A stretch of DNA of 64,000 nt, from NCBI RefSeq assembly GCF_963678635.1, contig NC_087069.1, forward strand, positions 12,978,874-13,042,873, read 5' to 3'. The notes below the pieces were generated by a model. The model did no database searches and was not told the origin of the DNA. It was given only the letters and a program-made list of their open reading frames with translations. How positions within the stretch are numbered: position 1 is the first letter of the stretch; the number at the start of each line of letters is the position of its first letter. This DNA comes from Symsagittifera roscoffensis. Its lineage: Eukaryota > Xenacoelomorpha > Acoela > Convolutidae. Of the stretch, positions 11,601 to 26,600 are shown in pieces. A program made the position numbers and the translations under genes.

Positions 11601-14600
11601 TTCTTCTTTTTTCTGCGATTTAGACTACCCAAGCTTTAACCAAGCTTTAGTTTAATTTATGGGATCAGAAAACGTGGAAAATTTAGTACATGCCAGAGAG
11701 CAGTTGAAAATTCAAAAATTTCAAGACGTTTCTAGAAAAACTAAATCAAACTTCAAGTTTTTGAAAAGGCGTGATTTGATGAGAAATGATTAAACAAGGC
11801 CAGTTCTGACTAAGGAAAAGTTATATAGTCAAAAATTTAATCGTTTTAAAGTATCGGAAAGCTAAAAAATTTTTTTTTCAAGATCCCAGCAACTAATGTT
11901 AAGAAGAGAGATCGAGACACAAAAAAAAATCCGTTAACGCAAGCAAGTGGTCAATCGCGTGCAACTCCCTGCAACCTCAACTCATCTCCCCCACATCTCG
12001 TTTATGGGTACTGTTTGCAAAATCTCGTTGCAAGGTTAATTTTATTGCTATTTCAAAACTTGATTTCGGAGAAAAATCCACATCTTATCCAAGCGAAAAA
12101 TAATATTTATAAACTTTTCCAACTCAAAAAACTTACTTAAGAAAAGGCTTTGCAAAATTGAGGCGTTTATGGTTTGCTCTATCCTCGCCTAAACAATAAG
12201 TAAACAGAAAAATTTAGTTAGTCTTTGTCCTAATTTTCATATATTGTCCCGCACTAGAGTTTCATGGAAAATAATCTGTTACAAGGAATTAAAACGCCAA
12301 AAAATTTAACCCATATAATCGATTTTCATGACACATCTGTTCGTGAAAATGGTCTTTTAGGGGAATTTAATCAATTGTTTTATCAATTTTGGAAATCTTT
12401 ATAATCATTATAATAGATTATAACCCATTTTTATTGCAGTTCATGATTTTTTTTGTTCATAGAATCGAAAGAAAAGTGTATTAATTTGCAAAGATGAAGT
12501 GTCAATACTTCTTTTTTTGCGCGTTCTGCTAAACTAAAATCCGAATGAACATGTTCATCCACCCGTAGCCCCTTCCTTAAACGTTCACGCCCCCAATGTG
12601 AGGCTCGGAGTAAACTGGGGGATCGTACAATCTTGGGGGTGGCAAGGGAGGATTACTTAGAAGGAAGTTTTGGATGGCGGACAAGGAGAGAATGAGGGAC
12701 CTATTAGGAAGAAATTAGAAAAACTAGAAAAAATTCAAGAGAAACTAGAAAAAAGATTCAACGCTGTATAGATTTTTTTGTAACGCCTTCTGCTCAGTTT
12801 TTGACTCGTTCAATCGAACCGAATTCTTTTGCGTTTTTCGAATCCCAAACATGGTGGAATCTTGAGATCTCACATAATTTTTTTTGTTACAAATGTTTTA
12901 TTCTAGGATCACTTGTTAACAGATGGTTTTTAATCGAATCACATTATTGAAAAACGTAGAAAAAGTTTCAAGCTAACACCAAACTTTTTATTGATTTAAG
13001 AAAGAGCTTTGACTTTTTGATGTTTATGTAGAAAAAACGCCGCATTATCATCAAGCAATTCATTGACTTTAACAAGAGATATGACGTTCTGATGTTTATG
13101 ATACAGAAAAATATCAAACTAACATAAAAGTGTTCATTGATTTTAGCAAGAGATTTGACATTTTAGTGTTTGTCATCTAATTTCTGTTATAATTTCGTAA
13201 GTCATGTAGTTTGGAATGATTCACGGAAGCCGGTAAATGTTCTATAAGTTTTCGCACGAGCACTAGTTTGATAATATTCAGGGAAAGTTTTTACGGACCA
13301 TTGAACAAAATGACGTAACCATTTGCTTTTTTGACATTTCCGTACGTTTTTTTTCTGTGGAGAGTCACGTCTTTTAAGGATATTTGGGAAATTTGCGAGA
13401 TTGACGCAAAAAAATTTAAATTGAAAAAAGATGCATCGCATGAAAAATAATAAAATCCAAAAAATATAAATTAGCAGTTGTAATAAAACTTTTACAAGTG
13501 CGTGTCAACGGTATTTAGAGACGCTTCTAAATTGAACAATTTTTTTTGAAATAATTATGCTGTAGCCCCATAAATTTTAGTATCCAATCAATAAAAGTTA
13601 CTGGAGAATTACCATGGTTACAACGATAGTTTCAAATAATATATCTGATTTAAAGCTGTGTAAAAAGCGAGTTCTACTTACTGGAGTATTTCATGATAGA
13701 GGGGTCCCCCACTCCATAAGCACAAGCGGCAGGACCCTGACCTCCCTCCAATCTACTTCTGACATTGGTCCATAAATGCATGCCCCTCCCCCCTCTCTGC
13801 TGAAGGGGGCGGGTATTTCCCATCATGGGTAGCCGTGTACGTTCCGCCTCGCGAGGAGCTGTTCCTTCGGGTGGGGGTTTGTTGCGGGATATTTTAGAAC
13901 GCAGGTTTCGGATCTGAAAAAAAGCACTTTTTTAAAAATTGATGTTCATTTTCTCCTGGATAATATTTGATTACCGGGATAATATTTGATAATTTCTCTC
14001 AAATCGAGATTTTCCGCCCAGCGTCCAGCGACCATGCGAAAATCCCTGTCGGTTACAGCTTCCAAAGCTGAACAACGGCTTCAAAGATGAAATTATTTTT
14101 TGATCGAAACATCCGAAAAAATCCTTTGTTTGTAATCCTCTGATTATTGAATTAGAATTAGAATTATGAGATGTTACATTCAAATAACAATAGATAAAAG
14201 ACGATTGATCCATGAAATTTCCGATGTTGTGCGGAAGCGATCTAAAACCGAATTCATGATGTAAAGGTAATCTTCTTTGCTGAAATTTTATGCAGTTCTG
14301 CTTAAGTAAAATAGCATCCTAAGTTTTGAACGCTTAAATTAGAAAAAAAAGATGATAATCGTGCAGAAATTTTTCAACCTGAAAAACTTATCAAAGTAAT
14401 TTTTTTTATCAAAACATAAAATAGTTTGAAATTAAGAAAAACTTTGAGACTGCTGGCAAAATTCGTTCATTGAACTTATCCTGCAATCGGGGTTTCAAAA
14501 AAGTTTTGGAAAAATTTACCTTATTCCATCCGAATGCTTCCTTTTTTGGAACTGTTTTACAAGATCCGTTTATACACAACCGGCTCAATGAAGCTTCTAT

Positions 14601-17600
14601 AGGTGCCAATATAGCATAGTTTTTTTTCGGAAAGGCGAAAATTTTTCAATGCCCCCTCTCGAGAAAACGGGTTTCATAGCCAGAGCAAAACCTTGCATTC
14701 ACTGCCAGGAGTTTATAGATTCTAGGGCGACTCAGGAATCCTGCCAGGAATGCTATAATTTGAAAAATAGGTTGAATATCAAATGTTAAATTTTAATTCT
14801 TTAAAATGATCATTTATTCATATAACTCAAAAAAAAATTCGAAAGAATTTTTTCACAATTTAAAATTATTTTTTGACAAATATATGCTTCTCTTGAATTG
14901 AAAAGTTCATATACGGCGCTTTAAACCAATTGAATAGCCTACAGTGTCCGCTTAAGCGGTTGATTTTTAAATATTAAGCTATAAAGTTTTTACTCATGTT
15001 TGTAGCGCGCATAGCCTGAATGTAAATTTATATAACCCAGAGTTCTCTCAATAATATACCCAGGTCAAAATGCTCATTGTATGTTTCGACAATCTTGACT
15101 AAAATTCGGTTTGTTTGACCGTCTCTAATGAATGCGGGTATGTTTCGACCCAAGCAAGATATGTTTTGACCGTGCTCGACCGAAAACAATGTGCCCGATT
15201 GTGCTCGACACAAGCAAGATATGTTTCGACTGTCTCGACCAAATTTGGGTATTTTTCTACTTCAGTTATTGCTAGTTACCCTAACTCAACCGTTATAGTT
15301 TATGTTTTTCGGGTAATACCTCAGGATTTCTTTCTATCAGAATGAAATTGATGGGTTATTTGCAACTCAAATACTTTGAAGAGATGCATTATTTTTTAGC
15401 CTTTTTTCATCTTATGGGTATTCTGGTTTTCAATTTGCATCAAAAACATTAACAAACAAGTTAATGTTCGAACTAATTATTCTTAACTCACATTTACCGC
15501 GAACAATTAGTATTTTACGGCCGTTAGTGAGGTATTTTTTGACCGTTCTCATGGCATGTTTCGAGTTTTTGCTCGACCCAAACCTCTGCTTTGACATTTT
15601 TTTTTGAGTTGAAACTTAAAGTGAGCGCCTCCACACGATTATCGACAAACAAACTTAGGCTCTGCATTGATTTACTATGAATTTAAACAACGTTGAAAGC
15701 CAGGCCTGGATACTTGCCAAATACTTTTCAAAGAAAACCAAAATTTCAATACTCAATATAAACATACCTGCCATCGAGGTATATTTATGGGCCTATTGTA
15801 CAGTATCCACGTGACTCCTTCGCTACACGGGGGAGCTGTTAGACTCCCCTGGTATGTAATGTAATGGTGGGTTAGGGGGAGTAGGTCTCTCACACTCACT
15901 CCCTCAACTTGTTTCTTCTCCCCTTTAAACCCCACTTTGTTCAGTCCGTGGAAGAGACGCTGGAACTCAGAGTTGGTCTCGTTGTCACTTTCCTGCAAAA
16001 AATAATACAGCCAGTTTTGTTTTGTTTGGGATAACAAATCAAATTATGCAAAAACGAATGTTTTATACCTAGTTTCAAGTCGACGGCCAATACTCAATTT
16101 TCAAGATTCTTGCCAACAGTGATTTTGCTATCATTTTGGTTATATGTTTGTGTTGACAACAATCGGACAGGATCAGAAACATTTGCAAGGTGAAATATGT
16201 CCGTATAATTCATGCATAATTTTGCTAGACTAGTAATGACAATCCAACGCAGGTTTTCTGTTTAATTTTTCCAAAAATTTAGACGCCCAAGTAGTTGGAT
16301 CCTTTTTTCACTATTTAAACCACTGTTTAAATCTCAACTTTCAAACAGCAGCTTTATTAACGCACCTATTGAGTGTTTATTTTTTTCGCATTTTTTGAAA
16401 AAACCTTAAACAACTTTCTGAATGAAAAGTGAACATTGTACCTGAATAAAGACTGTGACCGCTGCTATGCCGTGTGCTTTTCCCAGAGCCTGGTCATAAG
16501 ACAAATAGAGATTGTCATTGTAGAAAAATAACTGCAGCTGAAATACAAAACAAATATTTGGAAAAACCTGACAGAGCCAGAGAGACCAGGTTGACCTCCA
16601 AAGACCGAAAAAAGCTTATTGTACAATTCTATTTAGGAATTCGTTGGAAAAAATGCTTGAATCATACAAATTCCATTCATAAAATTTTTAAGATAAGCTT
16701 CATTTCAACCGAAATTAAATTTTTCCAAAAGTCATAGATATAGAGAGTTCTTGAGTATTTTTTCTATTTTTTTTTATCTGAACAACTTAAATTGATCTTC
16801 AATAACTCGGCCAAAAAATTTTTCGAAATCTTGGGAAAATCTTGAAAGCGAAATCGCCCCTTTTTGCAAATCATCAAAAATGTTTTAAGAAAACTTCGCT
16901 ATCTTATTTTTTTTCTTCAAGATTCTTTCAATTTTCTTGAATAATCTAATCTCTGATATCTTCCAAAATTTTTCTGAAGATATCATTTTGGCACAAATGC
17001 TAGCGGTACCATTCCCCTGATGAAAAAAGACTATCAAACAATTTCATTAATGGAAAAAATGCTTGTAATTTTTTTTTCTTTGAAAATGTATGGAATTGCC
17101 CAATGAGCATTTTTTCCCGAAACAAAAATTGTATGATAAGCATTTTTTTTGACCCGGGAACACTAAGTAAAAAATGTAAATTACACCAGAGAAATATTTT
17201 TTGAGCTATTCTTTTTTTGATTGCCAATAATTTTTTCAAATTCATCTTGAAAAATCCGAGGACAAATAAGGCTATGAGTTTAAAAAAATGCTAACGAAAT
17301 TTCAAAAATTGTACCAAATTGATCACAAATGTAATTACCTCAGCCGCGAAGTAGAACCCGTCGACCGAATGTTCCGACCCATGTGTCTCGCCTGTACCGT
17401 ATCTTAACTTAATATGACTAAGTCTATAGGAGTAGGATAGGGGACCCCCGTCTAATGAGACAATTCCACTTTGTCTTTCATCTAATTTGAACTGCAGTTC
17501 CTGGCCCGTGTTCTCAAGGTTACCGTACACCTGAAATGTTATTAAAACATCTTTTTTTTATTATATAATTATTACAAAACAATAGAACATTACATACGTA

Positions 17601-20600
17601 TAGGTCACAGTTAGTTCTAAAGGTCACCGTACACCTGAAATGTTATTAAAACATCTTTTTTTTCATTATATAATTATTACAAAACAATAGAACATTATAT
17701 AAGTATAGGTCACAGTTAGTTCTCAAGGTCACCGTACACTTGAATTGTAACTAAAACGTTACTGATTTATTATATAACGATTAAAAAACATTAGACCATT
17801 ACATAAATACAGGCCTCAGTTAGTTCTCCATGTCACCAAACACCTGGTTTAAAAATATAATCTGAATTAAGCTTCTATTAAATCTCATATTTGTAATACA
17901 CCTGAATGATCAGCGAAGTTTTATTTATAACTATTTAATACTAGTGACAGCTTTTCTAAATCGATGTTACACCTATGAGCTAAAATTATTTGTCTGTTTT
18001 AGTCAGATTTCAAAAAATTTGGACTGAAACCATAAGTTTGAGACATATCATTCCTATGTTGAAGATTCGCTTGAATTAAAAACTAATTTCATGTATTGAA
18101 CTCGTATCATAGGCTGAAGCAGCTTTCTTTTGGCATGAAATCAATAAAATAAGTGGGATGGTGATAATGCAGAAAGAAAAAAGAATATGCGTTTGATGAG
18201 AGCTAAAAACTTATAAGGTTCTTAAATTACGAGTTGGAAATTTAAAAAAAACAAAGCAAAGTTTCACATTTTTTTAAGAAAAAAAAGGATTTATAAAAAT
18301 AGTCTTCTTATTAAAAATTATAAAATCAGGTCATGGAATTTTGAGAATTCCGAAGGTTGTATTATTAAGATATTCGCTTCAATCTAGATTTAGATGAAGA
18401 AAGACGGATTAAGAGATTACGTGTCATATTTGACACGAACGAATTGATTTGATACACAGCACCACACAAAAATTTCCCCCACCACTCGAACCCTAAGCCC
18501 GTCCAGAGAATATCTTTTTCATTGACTGCATCATACCAAAATATACCCCTTTTAACAATCTTCTCTCTGTGAAAAATAATCAGAGCTTAATTCTTTCAAC
18601 GAAAAAAGAAACCAATAGTGGAAAATTATGCGGTTTAACAGACTATGATTTTGCGCTATTGATTTACCTTTTCCAGGAAAGAGGTGAACTATTTTTTTTG
18701 TTTTAAAATCTTATAGCTTATGCAGGAAAATAACCACACAATTGATATGATTGAATAGATTTGAATAGAACTGGAAGAGACAAAAAAGTTTAAAAAGTTA
18801 CGCGCTAAAATTGGTATGTAAATCATAGCTTAAAAAATTGAAAGTAACCAGTTAGTGAACTAAATAAAAGCCGATTCAGCGCTCAAACTCTGCTACAAAA
18901 AGGCAATTCTTCAGCTGTTACCGCCACCTGTAAGTTTTTCCAGGAAAAAAATGTTTAAATTGTTCGACAACGATGAAATCCGACAAGCAGTCTGATCATT
19001 GCTATATCCTAAAGATATTGGGTTCCGTTGAAAACCTTGTAAAACAACTGATTTCAGCAAAAAATTGAAATTAATTGCATTTTTCTGGAAGTTTTTTTAA
19101 ATAATTTTTGTGAGTTATAAAAAAAAAACGTTTGTCTTAGAAATAAAATGATTCCATAGGTGGCAAAAAAGTTTTGTGACATGAATGAATTTTCCTCACT
19201 TATGACTAGAAACACCAATCTTGCCTGAACTTATCAGTCAAAGTCCAAATGTCATCTCCGCTTTATCACCCCATCAAACAAATTCTACTCCTTGTTCATC
19301 AAGTTCAAAAACAAAACCAACCACTACTAAAAATTTAATAGGCTCAAAACTTCCTGTCTGCATACAAACAAAGGTATAAAAAGGATAACATTTACTTTTA
19401 TGCGTGCTTTGCATAAGTTATGAGAGGCAATAAAACTTTCTGCAAACTAAATAAGCCGCCACTGAAAATCACAAGAAGGAACTATGAATAAACTGTTCTT
19501 TTTCTGTCAGATTCTGACAACAAAAAAAGTTTTTGGTGGCCATAAGTGTTAAAATATCAGAGAGCCGATTGCCTAGATTCGAATTTTAAGAAGATATATT
19601 CAAAAAACTGTCTCAGTTATGAGAAACACTGGTTGGGGTTTTTTTCCGTTTTTCAGCGTTTTTTTTCATCTCTGGGTAGGTTTCAAACTGCCTTTTATAT
19701 CTAACTTTTGTGTTTCGTTATAATCATCCAAAAAATTGACTCACTTCTCACTGTCTCACTAGCCGTATACATAACAGAAATATCAAAAAGCTATAATAGT
19801 TTTTCTATTTCATTTAAAATTTGGAAAACTAAACGGTGTCGAATTTCCTGTGCTACTTGTATAGCAACTGAAAATTCGTTTTTGTTCCGACTTTCAAAAA
19901 AAATATAAATATTTATGTTCGGTGTGGTTTTTTTAATTCAGGAAATTTTCACCTATGGAAAAAATAGTTATCAACAAAAATAATTGTACATCCCATTTTG
20001 AGTTTAAATTTTAAAAGCTATTTTACCTCCGTTTATTTTTTGTAAGCTTCTGGGGGTTTAAAAATTGCCAATTTGGCCATATTCTGGACTGAATTATGCG
20101 CGCTTCGAAGATTTTATTCACATTGCGAAATGCTTATGCGTGGCGAATTATCCCGCACAACAAATTTTATTCAAATTGATTTGAGGCTAGCTAATCGGAT
20201 CGGTCGTATTAATTTCATACCCCTCAACATTTTACATTTGATATTGTCAAAAAATTATCGGTTTTCAACATTTTCTTTTCCCAGAAACTATTCGATATGA
20301 ATTATGAACTAAAGTGACAGTATGAAACAAAACTGCTCGCATATCAGGGCAAAGCAGTTTTGCCCTGATTTACGAGCAGTTTTGTTTTTACTTCGAATTC
20401 CAACAAGAACCTGTGAAAATTCTAAGTGTATTCAAAATCGTTTCTGTCATTGTATAATCTCAAAGACTTCCTTGAGAATTGAGCCAACTTCGCCCCGGGG
20501 ATACCTTTTTTAAATTACTTGACTAATTCCGTTTTAATGGCATTTTGAATTTTCACTAGCGGCAATTTTAAGCAATTGCGATTGAAAATCATTTTGAGAT

Positions 20601-23600
20601 AAACGCGCCACCCGTTTAGAGTCAATAAAATTGTCATCCACCAAAATTTTATGACGTTTTTCGAGTCTAGTAGCGCATTGATTGCCTCAATTTAGGTTGG
20701 AACGATTTAATTACGCTCAAATAGCACAAAATAAACTAGGCGTTGATTTTCCTAATTTGGCCGAATTTGCCATTTTCAGATCCTCATAATTTTACATAAA
20801 AGATCACAATTAAAATATTTTTTTGAATTTTGAGCTCGAGGCGCTAATCTTTTTTAGGTTTTAGTCTAAGAAATCTAATAAAAAAGCTAGTTAAAAATTC
20901 GAATTTGGTCTGGAGAAAAGTAACGCTTTGAGCTAAGTACTCTCGTCACTTTCTTCGACAGTCGGAACAGAAAACTTAACAAGACTGCATAAAACAGACT
21001 TAGACTGCATGCGTTTTTTGTAATAGTCAGATTGTTTGAAAGTAGGCATCATATGCATCAATTAATTCAGTACAGGACTACGGAAGCTAACAAGTATTCC
21101 AAAGAGCCAATTAAAAATTTCCAAAAGAAATTTTATAAAGTTTTCATCCTTTTTTTGCTCAATTCTTACAAGGTTGTATCATGGGTCAGCCCGAATGCAA
21201 TAATTGATGATTTTGACCGCCGTTTTCTTGAAATAAAATAGGTGCAGTTCTGTGTTTTCTGCAATAAATCCAAAATACAGTTGTGATTTATAAATCCTCA
21301 AATCTGATTTATCGATGTGCCCTGTCCATCATCCAGTCTCTCCAGCATGTTGGATTTTTACATCAATCGATATCATAAAATTTTGAACAAAACATTTTGA
21401 ACAAACGTTTTGATCAGGTAGTCTTCTAGTTTACTTTTCCCAAACTTATTGGTGTTTAGATTTTAATTGACCTAGTAACTCTGTTTTTCATCAAACACAT
21501 TGAAATATAATGTTAAGTGGAAGAACATGAAACCAAGAAATAATTTTTTTAAAGAAAACCTACAGTGTACGGTAGATGACTGTAAATTCGATAAGTATAA
21601 GAAACGTGTTTCAAAACTTTAAGGCACAAAATTTCCCTGATTAAAATTGCCTTGACCGCCTAAACTCAAAATTGAAAAATTTAATACGCCACTCAGGCTT
21701 AAATTGCACAAACTTATTTTGAGTTATTTGTCTTAAACTAGCCAGAATGGCCATTTTTAAACCATTACAATTTAGCAAAAAAATTACAGTGAAAACATTT
21801 TTTGAATCTGAGCTCGAAGTTGTTTCCGTGCTTTTTAGATTTTAATTTACGAATGCTTAAAAAAACTTGTTAAAATTTTGAATTTCATCCGAAGAAAAAT
21901 AACAACTCAAGTAATACGTAACTGTTATTTTCTTCGACACATCGAAAAAAAAGATAAATCATGAAAGATAATTCTGTTATTTTGATTAACAGCATGCGTT
22001 TGTTGTAAACATCAGATTGTTTCGACGTAGATAGGCATCACTTCTCTCTCTTGGTTGTTTCAGTAAAGGTTTGCCCAGGCAAAAAGTATTCCAAAGAGTC
22101 AAAAATTTTGTCAAATGAAAATTTTTAAGCATTTCATCATTAGTTCTTGGCTCAATTCTGAACAACTCGCAACGCGTATCAGTCCAAATGCCCTAACTGG
22201 TACTATAGTGTTCAATTTTGTTGAAATAAAAGTTCTACAGGTTCTTCCGTTATTCAAGAAAAGCAAAAACATATTTTTGTTGTTCGAACACTCAAGTCTC
22301 ATTTACCAATGTTCCTCTTAGGTTATTCAGTCTCTTCATTATGAGGGTTTCCTCCATCGACCGGTATCTTAGATAGTTTTTTTTTTTGATTTTCCAAAAA
22401 AGTACAGAACATAGTTGGCACTAAAGCTCTGTTTTTGAACAAACAATTTTTAAAATAACATTCTAAAAGAAAAACGTGAAAACAACAAAGTATCTATTAA
22501 ATTCAAACCCAGAACATACAACAAACTCTATAAGTATAAGAAAACTTGATACAAAACTTTTAGAAACAGAATACAATACATTATTTATTCACACTTTTTG
22601 AGTATAATAGCGCATTGATTGCCTCAATTCGAGTTGAAAGGATTTGGTTACGCTTAAATAGCAAGCTATTTACAACGCGTTATTTGTCCTCTGCTGACAA
22701 TTTTTAGACCATTCCAATCAAAAAGAGATATTTTTCAAACCTGAGCTCAGGATATCAGTATTAAATTGAAATTTGATTTAAAAACTTAACTAAAAAAATA
22801 AAAATTCGAAAATCGTCCGGAGAAAACCAACACCTCGAGCACAATAAATCCGTCATTTTCTTTGACAATTGGCTTTAAAAAAACCAAAAAAAAAACACAT
22901 CTTACACTGCATATATTTGATGAAAAATCAGATTACCTCAAAGTAGGCATCACTTGTAACGATTGTTTCAAAAAAGGACTGCTGGAGCAAAAAAAGAAAA
23001 CGACCAAAAAAATCAAATGAATTGTTGTAAAATTTTCATCATTAATTCTAGGCTCGATTCTGACAAACTCGCGACATGCGTCAGCTCGAATGCACCAACT
23101 GATGATTTTTGTTTATTCTTTCATGAGTTTAAAAACTGCAGGACCCTGCATTCTTCGAAAAACCCAAATCTTACTTCAGATATTAGTATCTTCAATTCTC
23201 AGAATAGCATATTCCGTTTCTGTCCCTCAGTCTCTCTATAATGAGATAGTTTAAAAATATCCGGGAGTATAAAGTTTATTGGCAGAAAATTGGAATAAAT
23301 TAGTATTAAAAAAAGAAACAAGAAACTAGAAAAAAATCTCATAAAATCATAACCAGGGTTTACGGTACAAGATGGTACCTCCGACAAGTATAAAAATACC
23401 TGTTACAAAAATTTTAAAAACGGAATACAATAAAATTTTTTGCGCCAATTGAGTCTTACAACAAACTGATTGCCTCTTATGCTCATATGCCATGGAATAT
23501 ATTGTGCATTAATTTTCCTAAGGTAGCCAAATTGGCAGTTTTTATACCAATATTATTTTTTTAAAAAATCACAGTTCAACTAACTTTTTTAACTTGAGCT

Positions 23601-26600
23601 CAAAGCATCAGTATTTTCAAGGTTTTAATTGAACAAATCTTCAAAAAAGCTGATTAAAATGTCAAAATTGGTCAGGATAAAAAAAATTCCAGCACAAAAT
23701 TTTGGTCAAATCATAAATTTTTAAAAGATGAATTTTTATTGTGAATATTTTTCAGACTGATTACGTTTGTTGTAAAAAACATATTCTGAAAGTAGGCATC
23801 ACTTATTTCGATTACTTCAGTATCAAAGTACCAAAAAAATGTTCAAAAACCAAAATGTTAATTTAGTCAAATTTTTAAAAGTTAGTTTTTCAAATTAGTT
23901 TTTCAAAAGCTAGCAACATGCATCTGCCCTAATGCTTTAACTGATTATTTTGTGATTGGTCTCCATTGAGTTAAAAGTGCGGCATGTCCGTGCTTTCCTT
24001 GAGAAGTACAAAAATTTATTTCAGATGTTTGAATGCTCAATTCTCGTTTACCGATGTTCCTTTTCCGTCATTCAGTCTCTCAATTACGAGGGATTCGTCC
24101 GTCGATGGTTATCTTGAAATAAGTTCAAAACTTTCAATCAAACAGTTTTGTTTTGCTTTTTCAAAACTTTCTGGAGTATAGAAAAAAAACATAAAGAAAA
24201 GTATGACACCAAGAAAAAACTTCCAAAGTCAAATTCAGGGTATACAGTAGGTGATTGTAGATTTTGGTTAGTGTACAAATATCTGTTATCAAATTTTTAG
24301 AATCAGAACAAACAAAATTTTTCACACCAAGTTTTTGTAAATCAGATCTGAAATGCTACCAAAAAAAATGGCCAGGTTTTTCGTCTTTTTGAATTAATTT
24401 TTGTTAGGACTATTAAAAATATATATATTTAAGGCCGGTTGGTTTCAAATTTCACACCTAATTTTTTAAAATTGAAAGCGTATGAGTTTTTATCCAAAAA
24501 TTAATGGACTGACCGGCAAATATGCTCTCAGTGGGCCCAAAAGCGGATGGCTTGCAGCTCAAATAATGCATTGATAGTTTCAATACGCAAAAAAATGTTG
24601 CTTTGCAATTTATTTGAACTCAAAAACGTTCCAAATTGAGTTGAGGCAAACTAAAATGAGAAGAGTTTATCAATTATTTTTAAGCAAAAACCATTCGAGA
24701 TCAGTTGAGGGGCAGTCAGAAAATTCAAGGCTTTGCCCTGATATACGAGTAGTCTTTTCGAATTTCGTCCGACACCTCGAAGCGCGTAAGAGCGAACAGT
24801 GGACCGAGTTGTTCTGTTACCCGCAAGTTTAGCTAACTCATACCTGCTTATTATGTGATCAAAAGTGGTATAAACTCAAGCCAAACATCATTGATTTAGT
24901 TTCTAAAACAAGTTGGTGGAAATTTTTATGTTAAACGATCAAAAATATATCAATGTTCCTTTTTTAAACTTTGTATTCGGGTGTGTTTTAACTTTTTTTC
25001 TTTTTTTTTGTTTTACACGTGAAATCAGGTACCACAAATAATCAACCGACTGGGCTGAGGGATATATCATATTAAAGCCCTTACAGTCGTGATTTGAATC
25101 ACATTGCAAGAATTCAAAAAAGTTATCCCAGTGTTGTGAAACTTTTGAGTTTTTCGTCTTGGTTAGAGAGAAGAAGCGAGCGAGCAGTTTTATTTCAATT
25201 GATTATTTGTTTAAAAGCTTACAATAGCTCAATTTAAAACGTAAAAACTTAGTTTTTTTGGGTTAAGTTAGTTTACCTTGTGTATTTTAGCGCCTTTTTA
25301 TATCCGGCTATCCTTGTTTTATATTCATCTCGTTTAGTATTTCAATTTTTTTTCGTAAAGCTTTCTCGTCTTGTCCTTTAGAATGGAGTATGATTTTTTG
25401 CTTTGAACCATTCGTTTGGTATGTTGATCAAAAATATATAAAAGAGTTGCTATTTGATTCTAAGATGATTAAAAAAAAACTGTCAGTTTTCAAGTGAATT
25501 CGAGAGTATTTGTTTTGTCTAGCGTCTTAGAAGGCGGTTTTGGAAGACGACCAGACCGAAACTTGAGTCGAATAAAGAGAATCAAGTTAATAAAAACATA
25601 AAGCAAACAACGAACAAATCTGGGTGTGTTTTTGAGGAATAATATCCCGTTATTAGTTTGAAAGTATTAATTTAGCAGTTTGTATGCAGAAGCATTTTGT
25701 GGGTGGGGTAGGGGGGTGGGTGGGGCTACGAAGGAAGCAGACCTTAATTTCCTTAAGAATTAGACCTCCTTGTCACCTTGTAAGTTCCCTTTACCCTTTT
25801 TCTAGTTTTTTTGTGAATTTTGCCGATAGACAAAAATTTGCTCTAATTTAGGAATGAAGCGTAAGCAGAAAATATTTTACTCTGTTTTCTTCCGAGTTTT
25901 GTATTCTTGTAATTTGTATTCTAATGTTTTCTTCCGAGTACATTGTAATTTCAATTACATTAGAGGAGAAACAGTTTTGAAATATACCTTAATGAAAAAA
26001 TAATTTTGCTTCATTAGAAAATAGTTCGAAACACGAGAACTTTTCCATTTGTTAACTGACGTGAGTCAACTGACTGAATCGTAGATTTACGCAGCTCATC
26101 ACCAAGTTCAAAACCACATGTAGAGATCTCTTTTACTATATCTCCCTTTTGCAAAAGGGGGAGATTCACTACTAGGTACAAAAATCTGTTATGCTTAACC
26201 TTTGACTTATTTCTTTATGGGGGGGGGGGGGGGTATTCGTTATAGGTACCCCAAAGGGGTGTAATTACAGCAGGGGCTGATCTAGGATTTTCTCGAGGGG
26301 GGCGGATTTTCAAAAAGTTTCCGAGCTTTTTTTAGGTCGACAAAACTGATTTCCCGAGCTGTCCTAAAGCAGTAAAAACTAAAGAAGACGCTGTTTGGGC
26401 CAAATTTTGAGCGCCGCAGGCAAGTTTTTGAAAAAACGTCAAAAAAGCCGTTTTTTTTTCAATTTTTTGAAAAAAAACGTCAAAAAAGGCGACAGACACA
26501 GAATAATTTATGTGTCTGTCGGCCAAAAATGGATTTCATAAAAAGTACCAAAGGACCAAAGGAGGGACCCTTTGGGTCGGTAGGGGATCGAATCCCTGAG

